A stretch of 57,500 nt of DNA from assembly GCA_905221605.1 (NCBI GenBank), contig CAJNDS010001380.1:657501-715000 (forward strand), given 5' to 3'. The notes below the pieces were generated by a model that did no database searches, was not told the DNA's origin, and saw nothing but the letters and a program-made list of their open reading frames with translations. Source of the DNA: Symbiodinium natans. Lineage: Eukaryota > Sar > Dinophyceae > Suessiales > Symbiodiniaceae. The position numbers and the translations under genes were made by a program. Shown in pieces: positions 42,732-53,173 of the stretch. How positions within the stretch are numbered: position 1 is the first letter of the stretch; the number at the start of each line of letters is the position of its first letter.

Positions 42732-42876
42732 TTAGTCCTCATCGGATGGCTCTTCATCGTGCTGGACATGAACCTTGGGTGCTCTTGGGACATCTTCTGT
42801 GCTTCGACTCCTTCGCTCCCCGAGCCCCCAAGCCCGAAACTCACAGGACACGAAGAAAGGCTGAGAACCCCTCACC
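42732..42876 (-). CDS. Possible terminal exon with an acidic C-terminus
   Basis: After an AG at 42877 (CCTAG|GTGAGG), a minus-strand frame reads VRGSQPFFVSCEFRAWGLGE, then RSRSTEDVPRAPKVHVQHDE and EPSDED before TAA at 42732-42734. The composition looks protein-like, and the acidic tail is typical of real C-termini. No upstream exon was identified, so this may be an isolated fragment. Confidence 0.25.
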
Positions 42877-43379
42877 TAGGTCCCCGCAATGAGCAGTTGT
42901 TGAAGTATGGACCCCTCCTGGTCCCTTGAATTGAGGTCCTGACATACTTGGGGTCCTTAAATGCCCTGTCCATACCCGCTCCAGCCCTCCCCCACAGGGC
43001 GCCAAACCCAACGACCCAGGAATCAGACGGACGAGACGCAAACAGCGCCCGAGCTGGCATGCTCTGAGGGTTTAGGGCTTCGTAAAGTAGTAGACTTAGA
43101 GCCTATTTTGGCGGCCGTTGCATCCCAACGGCAAACTTAGCTCCCCTAGGATACTGTACTAACTGGCTCAAAACCCAACTTTTCAACTTTTGGGCTTCTT
43201 TTATAAGGTAGTTTATTCTGAATTATAAGGTAGTTTATTCTGAAAGTTTCAACTTGTATTTGGTTTTGGGCCAAAAAAGGGTAGGGCTTGGGGCCGAGGC
43301 TTTAGGGCTTCGGGGGTCCGAGTTGCCTTCACGAACCTCTCAGCACTCTGCTCAAGGTTCCGCCACACTTGGCCCTGGA
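42877..43379. other. Gene-free spacer
   Basis: Unique sequence; a 23 bp tandem pair (TATAAGGTAGTTTATTCTGA) lies at 43201-43245. Confidence 0.45.
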
Positions 43380-44330
43380 CCAAACCCTAAACCCTAAACC
43401 CTAAAGCCTAAACCCTAAACCCTAAACCCTAAACCCTAAACCCTAAACCCTAAAGCCTAAAGCCTAAACCCTAAAACCCCAAGTCCACCATAAACACTCT
43501 CAAACTCCACCGTACCCTTAACCGGCCAAGCTTTACTTCGGCTTCGTGTTTTGAGAGTTGCCCGGTTTTGACGCTGGAGCCCGCTCCGGAGCATCCTCCT
43601 TCGGGATGTGGTTTCGGGCTCGCAGTAGGAGAACGCAGGGAAAAGGGCTTAAGGGTCGCTGAGTGTTTAGGGTTGGGTTTGGGGTTTAGGGTTTGGGGAT
43701 TGGGAACTGGGCATTGGGGTTCACTTTGGCTTCGGGAGGGCTTTGGGCCGAACCCGAAACCCAAAACCTGAGTTTATCCGGGTCGAAAGCCGTCGGCGTC
43801 ATCCTATGGTCCTTGGTTGGTGTGGGTCCAGAGTCCTCAGCTGAAACCCCGTAGTGCGGCTGGACAGGTGGCCAACAAATCCTTAAACTCCAAAACCCCA
43901 AAACCCTAAACCCGAAACCCCTAAACCCCCAAACCCCCAAACCCCTAAACCCTAAAATCCTAAAACCCTAAACCCAAAACCCCTAAACCCTAAACCCTAA
44001 ACCCCTAAACCCTAAAGCCCTAAAACCCTAAACCCTAAACCCCTAACCCCTAAACCCTAAACCCTAAACCCTAAACCCCTAAACCTAAAACCCCTAAACC
44101 CGAAGTTCAGGATCTGATCACCTGGTCTCGGACCCTGCGCGCGCTCCGCTTCCTCCGATTTGTGCGGGTGCTGCGGTGGCCCCTGGGCTGTGAAGTGGCT
44201 TTAGGGTTTAGGTTTTAGGGTTTAGGGTTTAGGGTTTAGGGTCGTTTTAGGGTTTTAGGGTTCGATGGTGCTGTCACATTCCCGTCTCAGGCAGTAGAAT
44301 GGCGCGGGTTCAAAAAAAAGGTTCGAGCAT
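43380..44330. repeat. Telomere-like tracts in both orientations
   Basis: CCCTAAA at 43383-43480 and a variable CCCTAAA/CCCCTAAA array at 43882-44105; TTTAGGG at 43663-43700 and 44200-44260. About 350 bp of unique sequence lies between the first two. Confidence 0.85.
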
Positions 44331-44412
44331 TCCCCGCTCCTTAAGAGGGATTCTTGTACCCCTTATTATATTCCCTATTAAGGATGGTTTAGTAAAGGGG
44401 GAACATCCCGAA
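44323..44412. mobile_element. Family B hairpin element
   Basis: GCATTCCCCGCTCCTTAAGA at the left and TTAAGGATGGTTTAGTAAAG followed by GGGGAACATCC at the right. A shared interior GTACCCCTTATTATATTCCC. Confidence 0.7.
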
Positions 44413-44423
44413 TTCAGGGGTTA

Positions 44424-44490
44424 AGCCCTATAACCCTATAACCCTATAACCCTATAACCCTATAACCCTATAACCCTATAACCCTAAACC
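44424..44490. repeat. Telomere-variant array (CCCTATAA)n
   Basis: Seven to eight exact CCCTATAA units followed by CCCTAAA. It starts directly after a family B element. Confidence 0.92.
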
Positions 44491-44854
44491 CTAAACCCTA
44501 AAATCAGGGGTTTCGGGGGCTTAAGGTGTCTCAGCATTGCACTTGAAGTCGTCTCGTTGTCTCGGCGAATCGGTGAGAGCTCCTGAGTTGGCCCACGAGA
44601 GCTCATGGGGTTCTGGATGAGCTTAGGGTTTGGGGTTAAGGGTTTAGGGTTTTAGGGTTTGGGGTTTGGGGTCTAGGGTTTGGGGTTTGGGGTTCAGGTT
44701 TTAGGGGTTTAGGGTTTAGGGGTTTAGTAGGCACTGGCAGACTATGAGGATACGGGGCTGAGGGTTGAGGGCTGAAGGCCGTTGCCAGTAAGCCTTTGCC
44801 TTAACCCCCAAACGCTAGGGTCAGAGGCCCAAGCGAGAGTTCTGCTGCAACCCT
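44491..44854. other. Spacer with TTTAGGG/TTTGGGG tract
   Basis: TTTAGGG and TTTGGGG mixture at 44625-44730; otherwise unique sequence. Confidence 0.55.
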
Positions 44855-44866
44855 AAACACTACACC

Positions 44867-44919
<53 letters not shown>

Positions 44920-44943
44920 TCCCTCAACCCTCAACCCTCATCC

Positions 44944-44996
<53 letters not shown>

Positions 44997-45020
44997 TCCC
45001 TCAACCCTCATCCTTCATCC

Positions 45021-45066
<46 letters not shown>

Positions 45067-45125
45067 TCCCTCAACCCTCATCCCTCATCCCTCAACCCTC
45101 AACCCTCAACCCTCATCCCTCATCC

Positions 45126-45164
<39 letters not shown>

Positions 45165-45188
45165 TCCCTCAACCCTCATCCCTCATCC

Positions 45189-45241
<53 letters not shown>

Positions 45242-45247
45242 ACCCTA
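44855..45247. repeat. Telomere-variant array CCCTCAA/CCCTCAT
   Basis: About 55 heptamers over 390 bp with almost no canonical CCCTAAA. CCCTCAT units occur in a patterned way (single or paired among runs of CCCTCAA), which indicates higher-order duplications. Confidence 0.95.
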
Positions 45248-45524
45248 GAGAGGGGGCTCCGTGCTTGGTTGATCGGGTTTCGATTTCCGACTGCCGAGGC
45301 TGAAGCTGCGAGGCAGGGGACGTTTGGGGGCCGCTTCCTTGGGTGCTTTAAACCTGAACCCGAAACCCTAAACCCTGAACCCTGAACCCTAAGCCCTAAA
45401 CCCTCAACCCTAAACCCTAAACCCGGAACCAACAAGGGTTTGGGTGTAGTTCTGGCTTGACGCGACACGACGAAGAATGTGTCACCGCCACGCAGCTCCT
45501 CCGGCCTGAGGGGCATTGGGTTTA
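45248..45524. other. Short spacer
   Basis: Unique sequence with CCCTAAA variants at 45352-45425. Confidence 0.4.
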
Positions 45525-45777
45525 ACTTGGAGGTTCAGGGTGCTCATTAACCCAGTGGTTTAGGGTTTAGGGTTAGGTTTTCGGTTTAAGGTTTAGGGGT
45601 ACTTATTAACCCAATATTAGCCGTACTTATAACCCAATCATAGCCATCTCAGGGCATTCAAAGGGGCTTATAAGTGGGTTATAAGTACAGATACAAATAT
45701 ATTATATAATAAAGATATAAATTTCTTTAATAAAAAATGAGTTATAATTGGTGGTGCAGTGTCCTGAACCTCCAAGT
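45525..45777. mobile_element. Family A element expanded by telomere-like and AT-rich insertions
   Basis: Ends ACTTGGAGGTTCAGGGTGCT and CTGAACCTCCAAGT. A TTTAGGG-type insertion (45557-45597) separates two versions of the left arm (CTCATTAACCCA and ACTTATTAACCCA). A 50 bp AT-rich insertion lies at 45690-45740. Confidence 0.8.
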
Positions 45778-45846
45778 AGGGTTTCGGTGTTTTCGGGTTC
45801 GGTTTGTCGAGTCGGAGCTCCTGAGCCGCATATGGCCATCAGATCG

Positions 45847-45932
45847 GTTTAGGGTTTAGGGTTTAGGGTTTAGGGTTTAGGGTTTAGGGTTTAGGGTTTA
45901 GGGTTTAGGGTTTAGGGTTTAGGGTTTAGGGT
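45847..45932. repeat. Telomere-like array (TTTAGGG)n
   Basis: Twelve consecutive exact units. Confidence 0.95.
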
Positions 45933-46259
45933 ATGGTCCCGTTCATTTCTTGGTTTAGGGCCTCAGCCCTCTCCGCTAAAACCCTCGCTAGGTGGCAACA
46001 AAAACCACCCTAGACCCTAAGCGTGCTGGAGCGCTGCTTGTCACACGGGATGGTTGTGCTGCAGTTTTAATCTTGGGTGGCGGTTGCTGGAGCTCCTGTA
46101 GGAAGAGTGAGTAGCAGGACCATCTAGTGGCAGGTGCTTTGATTTCCACACACGTGCTGTAGCGACTCCAGACGCAGTGAGCCCACGGTTCGCCCTCCAA
46201 CCCCTCCAGCCGGAAGATATCTTTTGCTGCGTTGGTTTGGGGTTCTTCAGAATAAAGAA
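45933..46259. other. Gene-free spacer
   Basis: Unique sequence; a 70-codon minus-strand open frame has no recognisable features. Confidence 0.4.
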
Positions 46260-46402
46260 TTCTAAACCCTAAACCCTAAACCCTAAACCCTGAACCCTGA
46301 ACCCTGAACCCTGAACCCTGAACCCTGAACCCTGAACCCTGAACCCTGAACCCTGAACCCTGAACCCTGAACCCTGAACCCTGAACCCTGAACCCTAAAC
46401 CC
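46260..46402. repeat. Telomere-variant array (CCCTGAA)n
   Basis: About 15 exact CCCTGAA units flanked on both sides by canonical CCCTAAA. Confidence 0.95.
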
Positions 46403-46557
46403 AAGTCAGGTCTTTTTCCGAACGTCTCTAGACCCTCCTGCTCGGCACAGTTGCAATGCTTCCGCTCTCTCTGGCCAGGAGTCGCTGAGGCGTTTCAGGA
46501 GCTGTTCAGCTCGAACGCAACGCCACTCCACGCGCCGTTATGACCCGCACAGTTTCG

Positions 46558-46644
46558 CATGTTCACCCTTATACTAACAGCCCTTAATAGGGATTATATA
46601 GTACCCCCTACATTAAGGACAGTTCGTAAAAGGGGGAGCATCCC
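46558..46644. mobile_element. Family B hairpin element, well-preserved copy
   Basis: GCATGTTCACCCTTATACTA + ACAGCCCTTAATAGGGAT on the left; ATTAAGGACAGTTCGTAAAA + GGGGGAGCATCCC on the right. About 87 bp, non-coding. Confidence 0.8.
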
Positions 46645-47386
46645 AACATATAGTGGCTTTGGAGTTTTTAGATTCAATTTTCGGCAAAGTCGTTCTGGGG
46701 CATGCGCCTCGGTTTCCGGGCGTTGGGTTTAGGGTTTGGGGTTTAGGGTTTAGGGTTAGTTGTTTCAGGGTTTGGGGTTTGGGGTTTAGGGTTTAGGGTT
46801 TGGGGTTTAGGGTTTAGGTTTTAGGGTTAGTTGTTTCAGGGTTTACTGAGTTGCGGCGCTCTTATTTCCATCCTTGATGAGCAAGTGTCCTAAGCCAGAA
46901 ACTTCCCGAGTTCCACTGTCCGCCGGCCCTGTGCTTACATTTTTTTTCTGGCAGAGGTGATGTCGGTATTACAGGGGCTAACATCTCCGCCTCCCGTTCC
47001 CGGCATCCTCTCTCCCCCCCCCCCACCACCAAAGGGGGGGTTCAGGGTTTAGTGTGCCAGCTTCGTTTCCTGCTGCGTGTCGGAGGTTCTACTACTACAG
47101 CCTGATCAGCACGGCGATCCGGCTTCTGATTCTCAACCACTTGCTGGTGCCCTGGCAGACGCGGAATGCAATGCTCTGCTGACTTCCAGGGCATTCTGAA
47201 TCAGCGGCGCTTTTATCTCCCATGTAAGGCTGTTTCATGGAGTTACCCCGAAATAGTGGCCCCAATTCGAAGCAGCACCGACAACAGGCCCAACCGGCCC
47301 AAACCCTCCCAGGCATGCTGTTGGTGGGGTGTGGCCCTGCTGATGGAAGAGACGCTCGGTCCTGGAGTGGTTTACTGCGTTAGAGT
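46645..47386. other. Gene-free with TTTAGGG tracts
   Basis: TTTAGGG/TTTGGGG mixtures at 46725-46845 contain a roughly 70 bp near-tandem duplication around GGGTTAGTTGTTTCAGGGTT. 47090-47330 is unique; its open frames are not convincing. Confidence 0.5.
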
Positions 47387-47529
47387 ACTTGGAGGTTCAG
47401 GGTACTTATTGACCCAAAAATGACGGTTTTTCTAACCCAATTCTAACCATTTTAGGGCACGCACAGGGGCTTAGAAGTGGGTTATAAGTACAGTTATAAT
47501 TGGTTCATCAGTGCCGTGAACCTCCAAGT
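47387..47529. mobile_element. Family A hairpin element, intact copy
   Basis: ACTTGGAGGTTCAGGGTACT ... GTGCCGTGAACCTCCAAGT, 143 bp. The bases flanking both ends allow a TA target duplication (TACTTGG ... CCAAGTA). Confidence 0.85.
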
Positions 47530-48435
47530 AAGAGTGAGGGCGAGAGTGAGAGGGAGAGCAGTTACAGGAGAAGAGTATTAGCAACAGCAACAGTTTTTCT
47601 TCGTTCACAGGCTGCCCCTTAAGCCCCCGAACCTCCACGGCGAGTTGCGCCCTGAGCTTCTCCTAGGACGAACTGGGCGCGTGACCATGGTATCTGGGAG
47701 TCATCCGATGCTCGACTTGGAAGCAGCGGTGCAGGGCTTTAGGGAATGGGGGGAAGGTTTCGAGGTTGTATGCAGGCGTGCAGGGGTTTTGGGTCTACGG
47801 TGAGGTGATGATGTTGAAAGCTACAGTTCCAGCCAGCTACAAGCTTATCTGGGGTACTTATACGCCTCCTGAAGCCCACCCGCGACCCTCCAAGCATAGT
47901 ACCCCCCAGTATAATCCCTTTTAAGGACTGTTAGTAGAAGGGGAACATCCCAAGCTCGCAAGCACACCTTTAACAGCCGACGGCCGCTTGGAAATGTTTG
48001 GGTTTTGCGTTGCGAGACCAGGTTCTCGACAAGTACCTTGCGAGCTTGAACTGGGCATTTGCCATGTTGGGCGTTGGGCTGAGCAGCATCCGTGGCAGCA
48101 AAAGGGGGGGGCGGGTTTCCAAAAGGGTGTTTAGTGCCAGGCTGCACCCATGTGGTTGTTGTGGGTTTAGGGTTTAGGGTTTAGGGTTTCTCCAACCACC
48201 CTATGACCATCACATGATTGCAGGGTCTCCACTTCGACCACATTTAAGCAGTCCCACCGTTGGAGTGTCTACGGGTGGGTGGTCCGTGGTCAGCCTCCAA
48301 TTTTAGCATTCTTCGTGGCATGTGAATGTGCTGCCTTATATGTGTGGGGTACCAGCAAGGGACACAGAAGGTCGAGAGCTGACCAGGCTATGAGCTTGAA
48401 CCCGAAACTCTTAACGCTAAACCCCAAACTTGTGA
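47530..48435. other. Gene-free; partial family B copy
   Basis: A family B right half (TTTTAAGGACTGTTAGTAGA, then AGGGGAACATCCC) ends at 47952. TTTAGGG tract 48162-48189. The remaining sequence is unique, with no credible exon. Confidence 0.45.
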
Positions 48436-48480
48436 TGTTCCCCCCAAAACCAACAGTCCTGTTAGTAGGAGAAGCCCCTA
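48436..48480. mobile_element. Very short family B derivative
   Basis: GATGTTCCCCCCAAAACCAA joined to CAGTCCTGTTAGTAGGAGAA: both arms meet with almost no interior. Confidence 0.5.
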
Positions 48481-48792
48481 AACCCCAAAGCCTTGTTTTC
48501 GAACACTCTAGTGGGTGCCGACAGCTTCGCCAGCAATGCTGTGTTGGACTTGTATGCCCCAATTTTCAAGGGCCTTGCTAAGCCTAAACCCCCCAATCCT
48601 AAAAACCTAAGCCTCCCCTAAGCCCCTAGAAGCCCTAAACCCAAACCCCCCCCCCCCCCAAAACACCAAAAACCCGAAAAGCCCCAGACCTACAGCCCTA
48701 ACCCCCTAACTCCCCCCCTCCCCCCCCCCCTCCAAACAAGAATAGGCCTTCAGCAAAAGAAAGCTCCGAGAGCGCCCTTCCCGAGGCATCAA
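48481..48792. other. Gene-free C-rich spacer
   Basis: Degenerate CCCTAAA and poly-C runs (48644-48660, 48712-48730). Confidence 0.5.
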
Positions 48793-48945
48793 AACCCTAA
48801 ACCCTAAACCCTAAACCCTAAACCCTAAACCCTAAACCCTAAACCCTAAACCCTAAACCCTAAACCCTAAACCCTAAACCCTAAACCCTAAACCCCTAAA
48901 CCCTAAACCCTAAACCCTAAACCCTAAACCCTAAACCCTAAAGCC
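48793..48945. repeat. Long telomere-like array (CCCTAAA)n
   Basis: About 22 units, exact apart from one CCCCTAAA. The phrase GAGGCATCAAAACC occurs on both sides (48783 and 48951), so the array may be an insertion flanked by a short duplication. Confidence 0.95.
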
Positions 48946-49014
48946 CCCCCGAGGCATCAAAACCACCAACACCTTGGAGGTGGCCTTCTCCGCAGCGCGG
49001 CCCAAAGCTGAAAT

Positions 49015-49163
49015 CATGGGTGCCCCTGCTATACTACCCCCCCTTAGGTTCCCCCATAATTCAGGCTACCTAGGGACAATTAAGCCGAATGAAGGTTACT
49101 TAAGGGGGGGAAGCTAGGGGGGGTTAGTAGAGGGGGGGGGGGTAGTAGGGGAACGCATGGGTC
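49015..49163. mobile_element. Inverted-repeat element with C-rich/G-rich arms
   Basis: Left arm ATGGGTGCCCCTGCTATACT + ACCCCCCC; right arm GGGGGGGTAGTAGGGGAACG + CATGGGT. Non-coding, about 149 bp. Confidence 0.6.
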
Positions 49164-49251
49164 CGTTTTCTGGGGTACCCATGATAAGCCGGCACCCGTT
49201 TAAAAGGGATCTCCAAAAGGGACCCTCATGTAGAGAACTGCCTAACTATTT

Positions 49252-49367
49252 TTCTTAAGAAACCCCCCAACAAACACGAAATAGAAATCGCCATTTTGCC
49301 CTTATAAGGAAGAATGCTCGTTTTTGAGTTCTTTTTTTTTTTTTTTTGGGGGGGGGCTCTTAAGCAA
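49252..49367. mobile_element. Family C hairpin element, copy 2
   Basis: Ends TTCTTAAGAAACCCCCCAAC and GGGGGGGCTCTTAAGCAA. Shares CCCTTATAAGGAAGAATGCT with the intronic copy at 5344-5490. Carries a T17-like run. Confidence 0.7.
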
Positions 49368-49760
49368 ACAGTAAAGCTGGAAACCCTAAACCCTAAAACC
49401 CTAAAACCCTAAACCCCCTAAACCCTAAACCCTAAACCCTAAACCCTAAACCCTACGCCCTACGCCCTACGCCCCAACGCCAAAACCTCGCCCCCAAACG
49501 CCTCCCGGACTGGCAGCCGCAAAGCTTCCATCCGAAAGCCTCAACCCAACCCTATTAGTTTGCTTTTGAGCCCTGATATACTACCCTTATAAGGAGGGTT
49601 GAGGGTTTAGGGTTTAGGGTTTAAGGTTTAGGGTTTAGGGTTTAGGGTCGATCTTGTTTTTTGCCGGGGGGGGGGGGGGGTTTAGGGGGTTTAAGGTTTA
49701 GGGTTTAGGGTTTAGGGTCGATCTTGTTTTTTGCCGGGGGGGGGGGGTTCTTCAGCAAAT
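49368..49760. repeat. Telomere-like tracts and a 70 bp tandem duplication
   Basis: CCCTAAA at 49381-49470, ending in CCCTACG units. The block TTTAAGG ... GGGTCGATCTTGTTTTTTGC + poly-G occurs at about 49619-49682 and again at 49690-49748. Confidence 0.88.
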
Positions 49761-50560
49761 AGTAGTTGCCGCTGCAAGGCCTACACGATCTAAAGCCTAC
49801 CGACCGAATCCTTGCCTGCTTGTGCGAGTGCGAGAGTCGAAGCTCAAAACCCTACACCCCCTGCCCAGCAACGTGAGTACCTGCAGTGCGTCTTACAGTC
49901 AGCCAGGCGGGTGACAAAAAGAAACCCAGAAAGCCTACACCCCGCGCCCTCGAGCGAACAAGGTTTTAGTAGCTTTTCGGTCGCTCATGACCTATGCCAC
50001 GCTCATCTCCTCCATCACCACTGCGGCTGGACAGCAATTCGGGGGGTTTGGGGTTTTAGGGTTTCCAGGGCTTAGGGTTGAAAAAAAGGGCTTAGGGTTG
50101 AGGAGGAGGCACAAGGGATTAGGCTTAATGGAGGACAGTTGAGGGTTCAGAGTCTGGAGTTTAGGCTTTCGCTAATCAAGGTAATATGCTGCCAGGGTGC
50201 AGGGCGGGGAGCAATGCCAACGCGGCAAGGCCTAATTCATTAACACGCGCCCCTTGAAGCCAGATTTAACAGCTGGAGGTTCCAACCCCGCAAGACGATA
50301 CCTTGGGATGTGCCCCCTTATACTAGCAGTTCTTAATCGGGATTCCAATAAGGGGTACTAGAATGAGAATCCCAAGTAATTTGACACTTCAAAGTTGACC
50401 CAAAACCCTTAGCCTTAAACGCGAAACCCTATACTAAACCCCGAGGTGACCGGCGCCTTGAACAAGATCCGAGAGGACGAGACAGCCGAGTTCCGGCTGC
50501 TTCGCCGCCCACCTGAAGAGCAAGTTTGTCAGAGAGAGAGAGAGAGACTGAGAGAGATTG
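49761..50560. other. Gene-free; family B copy at 50308-50372
   Basis: GATGTGCCCCCTTATACTAG + CAGTTCTTAATCGGGATTCC marks a family B left half, ending at GGGGTACTAGAATGAGAATC. The rest is unique, with a GA microsatellite at 50533-50550. Confidence 0.5.
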
Positions 50561-51032
50561 TACGGGTTTAGGGTTTAGGGTTTAAGGTTTAGGGTTTAGG
50601 GAGGCAGCGCCCTCAGTCAGTATTCCGGCAACGCCCTCAGTCCGGCTGCAAAAAGGGTTTAACCAAACAAGACTTTTTGAGTGTCATTTTTGGCATACTC
50701 CGTGTGGCTTCTTCTCAAAAAGAGAGCGGCGCGGGGAGGGGCCAGCCATATGCTTGGTGCTTTCCGAACCTCATGGCATCTCTCCAAAGGGTTTAGGGTT
50801 TAGGGTTTAGGGTTTAGGGTTTAGGGTTTAGGGTTTAGGGTTTAGGGTTTAGAAACCCGATCAACCCCTGAGTCTCAAGCCCCTGTTCCCCTTCTTTCTG
50901 ACCCTTCTAAAGCCTAAAATCCGAAATTCCGCCTAAACCCTAAACCCTAAATCCTAAATCCTAAACCCTAAGCCCTACACCCTACACCCTACACCCTCAA
51001 CCCTCTCTATCCTTATAGATTTAAACCCTATT
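50561..51032. repeat. Telomere-like tracts with short spacers
   Basis: TTTAGGG 50564-50600 and 50790-50851 (nine exact units); CCCTAAA/CCCTACA 50932-51003. Confidence 0.85.
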
Positions 51033-52361
51033 GACTTTTTGGTGCGTTTACCCCCCGTTGTTGAGCGCTGTTTGGTGCAATCGGCACCGTTCTTGAGCAC
51101 TTTTTGGTGCGTGGGCACCGTTCTTGAGCACTTTTTGGTGCGTGGGCACCGTTCTTGAGCACTTTTTGGTGCGTGGGCACCGTTCTTGAGCACTTTTTGG
51201 TGCGTGGGCACCGTTCTTGAGCACTTTTTGGTGCGTGGGCACCGTTCTTGAGCGCTTTTTGGTGCGCCGGCACCGTTCTTGAGCACTTTTTGGTGCGTGG
51301 GCACCGTTCTTGAGCACTTTTTGGTGCGTGGGCACCGTTCTTGAGGACTTTTTGGTGCGTGGGCACCGTTCTTGAGCACTTTTTGGTGCGTGGGCACCGT
51401 TCTTGAGCGCTTTTTGGTGCGCCGGCACCGTTCTTGAGCACTTTTTGGTGCGTGGGCACCGTTCTTGAGCACTTTTTGGTGCGTGGGCACCGTTCTTGAG
51501 CACTTTTTGGTGCGTGTACCCCCCGTTGTTGAGCGCTTTTTGGTGCAATCGGCACCGTTCTTGAGCACTTTTTGGTGCGTGGGCACCGTTCTTGAGCACT
51601 TTTTGGTGCGTTTGGCACCATTCTTGAGGACTTTTTGGTGCGTTTGGCACCGTTCTTGAGCACTTTTTGATGCAATCGGCACCGTTCTTGAGCACTTTTT
51701 GGTGCGTGGGCACCGTTCTTGAGCACTCTTTGGTGCGTGGGCACCGTTCTTGAGCACTTTTTGGTGCGTGGGCACCGTTCTTGAGCACTTTTTGGTGCGT
51801 GGGCACCGTTCTTGAGCACTTTTTGGTGCGCCGGCACCGTTCTTGAGCACTTTTTGGTGCGTGGGCACCGTTCTTGAGCACGGTGCGTGGGCACCGTTCT
51901 TGAGCACTTTTTGGTGCGTGGGCACCGTTCTTGAGCACTTTTTGGTGCGTCGGCACCGTTCTTGAGCACTTTTTGGTGTGTGGGCACCGTTCTTGAGCAC
52001 TTTTTGGTGCGTCGGCACCGTTCTTGAGCACTTTTTGGTGCGTGGGCACCGTTCTTGAGCACTTTTTGGTGCGTGGGCACCGTTCTTGAGGACTTTTTGG
52101 TGCGTGGTTCTTGAGCACTTTTTGGTGCAATCGGCACCGTTCTTGAGCACTTTTTGGTGCGTGGGCACCGTTCTTGAGCACTTTTTGGTGCGTGGGCACC
52201 GTTCTTGAGCACTTTTTGGTGCGTGGGCACCGTTCTTGAGCACTTTTTGGTGCGTGGGCACCGTTCTTGAGCACTTTTTGGTGCGTGGGCACCGTTCTTG
52301 AGCACTTTTTGGTGCGTGGGCACCGTTCTTGAGCACTTTTTGGTGTGTCGGCACCGTTGTG
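51033..52361. repeat. 31 bp minisatellite, about 42 units
   Basis: The unit is GCACCGTTCTTGAGCACTTT + TTGGTGCGTGG with variant tails (CAATCG, CGCCG, CGTTTG). All three minus-strand frames are open for 414-459 codons because 31 is not a multiple of three and no unit contains a stop in any minus frame. A variant unit (ACCCCCCGTTGTTGAGCGC) at 51050 recurs at 51518, indicating a block duplication of about 468 bp. Two shortened units lie near 51880 and 52105. Coding use is doubtful. Confidence 0.95.
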
Positions 52362-53084
52362 GAGTGAACTTTATATTTCTTAATGTTGTGGGATTCTTTG
52401 GGTGGGTGGGTTTGTTCCTAAGCCTAGAACCCCCTAATGACGATGAATGCTTGAACAGCGACCCTCTAGACCCTAAACCCTAAACCTTAAACCCAAACCC
52501 AATTCGTTTCAGTGTGCTGGTGCAGGCTCCTTCTTGGGCCACAACGATGTGAGCCAGGAGCCTTTTTACTGTATTGCTGCACCTAAGCCCTAGGTCGAAG
52601 CCCTAAACATCGAAACGCTAAAGCCTATCGAAGGCCAAACTTCTGGCCACAACCTCCAAAAATTTCCGAACGCACAGGAGCTGGCGCAGAAGATCACACG
52701 CTTCCTCCAGCACCAGTACCACTTGCGGCAGCAGGCGAGCCGGGCCGAATTTTCGCTTGGCTCCTGTTTTGGGAAGAATGGCATGTGAGGGGTGGAGGGT
52801 TTAATGTCGGGTGGTCGGGCAAGGTTGAAACCTAGAGCAAGATACCCGCCGAGGGCACCCTCATCTGCACAGACATGGGGCTTACCACGAAGCAGATGGG
52901 TTTTCCTAAGCCCTGAACCCAAAACCCTCGACCAAGCGATCTCTTGTGTGCTTTGCTCATGGATGATGACAAGCATCTGCGCATTCTCTTGGCTTCCAGT
53001 ACGCTTCGTTCAGGGGAGCGGGTCTTTGGAGCTATTGCATTTGCACTACATGCTTGTATATATAAAGTATGTAAAGAGAAAGAG
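52362..53084. other. Mostly unique spacer
   Basis: Short CCCTAAA tract at 52470-52500. The fragment at 52622-52808 is listed separately. Nothing else recognised. Confidence 0.4.
52622..52808 (-). CDS. Possible coding fragment, helical Leu-rich
   Basis: A minus-strand frame without ATG reads LLPQVVLVLEEACDLLRQLL, then CVRKFLEVVARSLAFDRL and TAG. The regular Leu/charged spacing looks like a real helix. No splice partner, family or start is identified. Confidence 0.2.
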
Positions 53085-53090
53085 AGATAC

Positions 53091-53172
<82 letters not shown>
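53085..53172. repeat. (GATA)n microsatellite
   Basis: About 21 units of ATAG/GATA. Confidence 0.97.
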
Positions 53173-53173
<1 letters not shown>

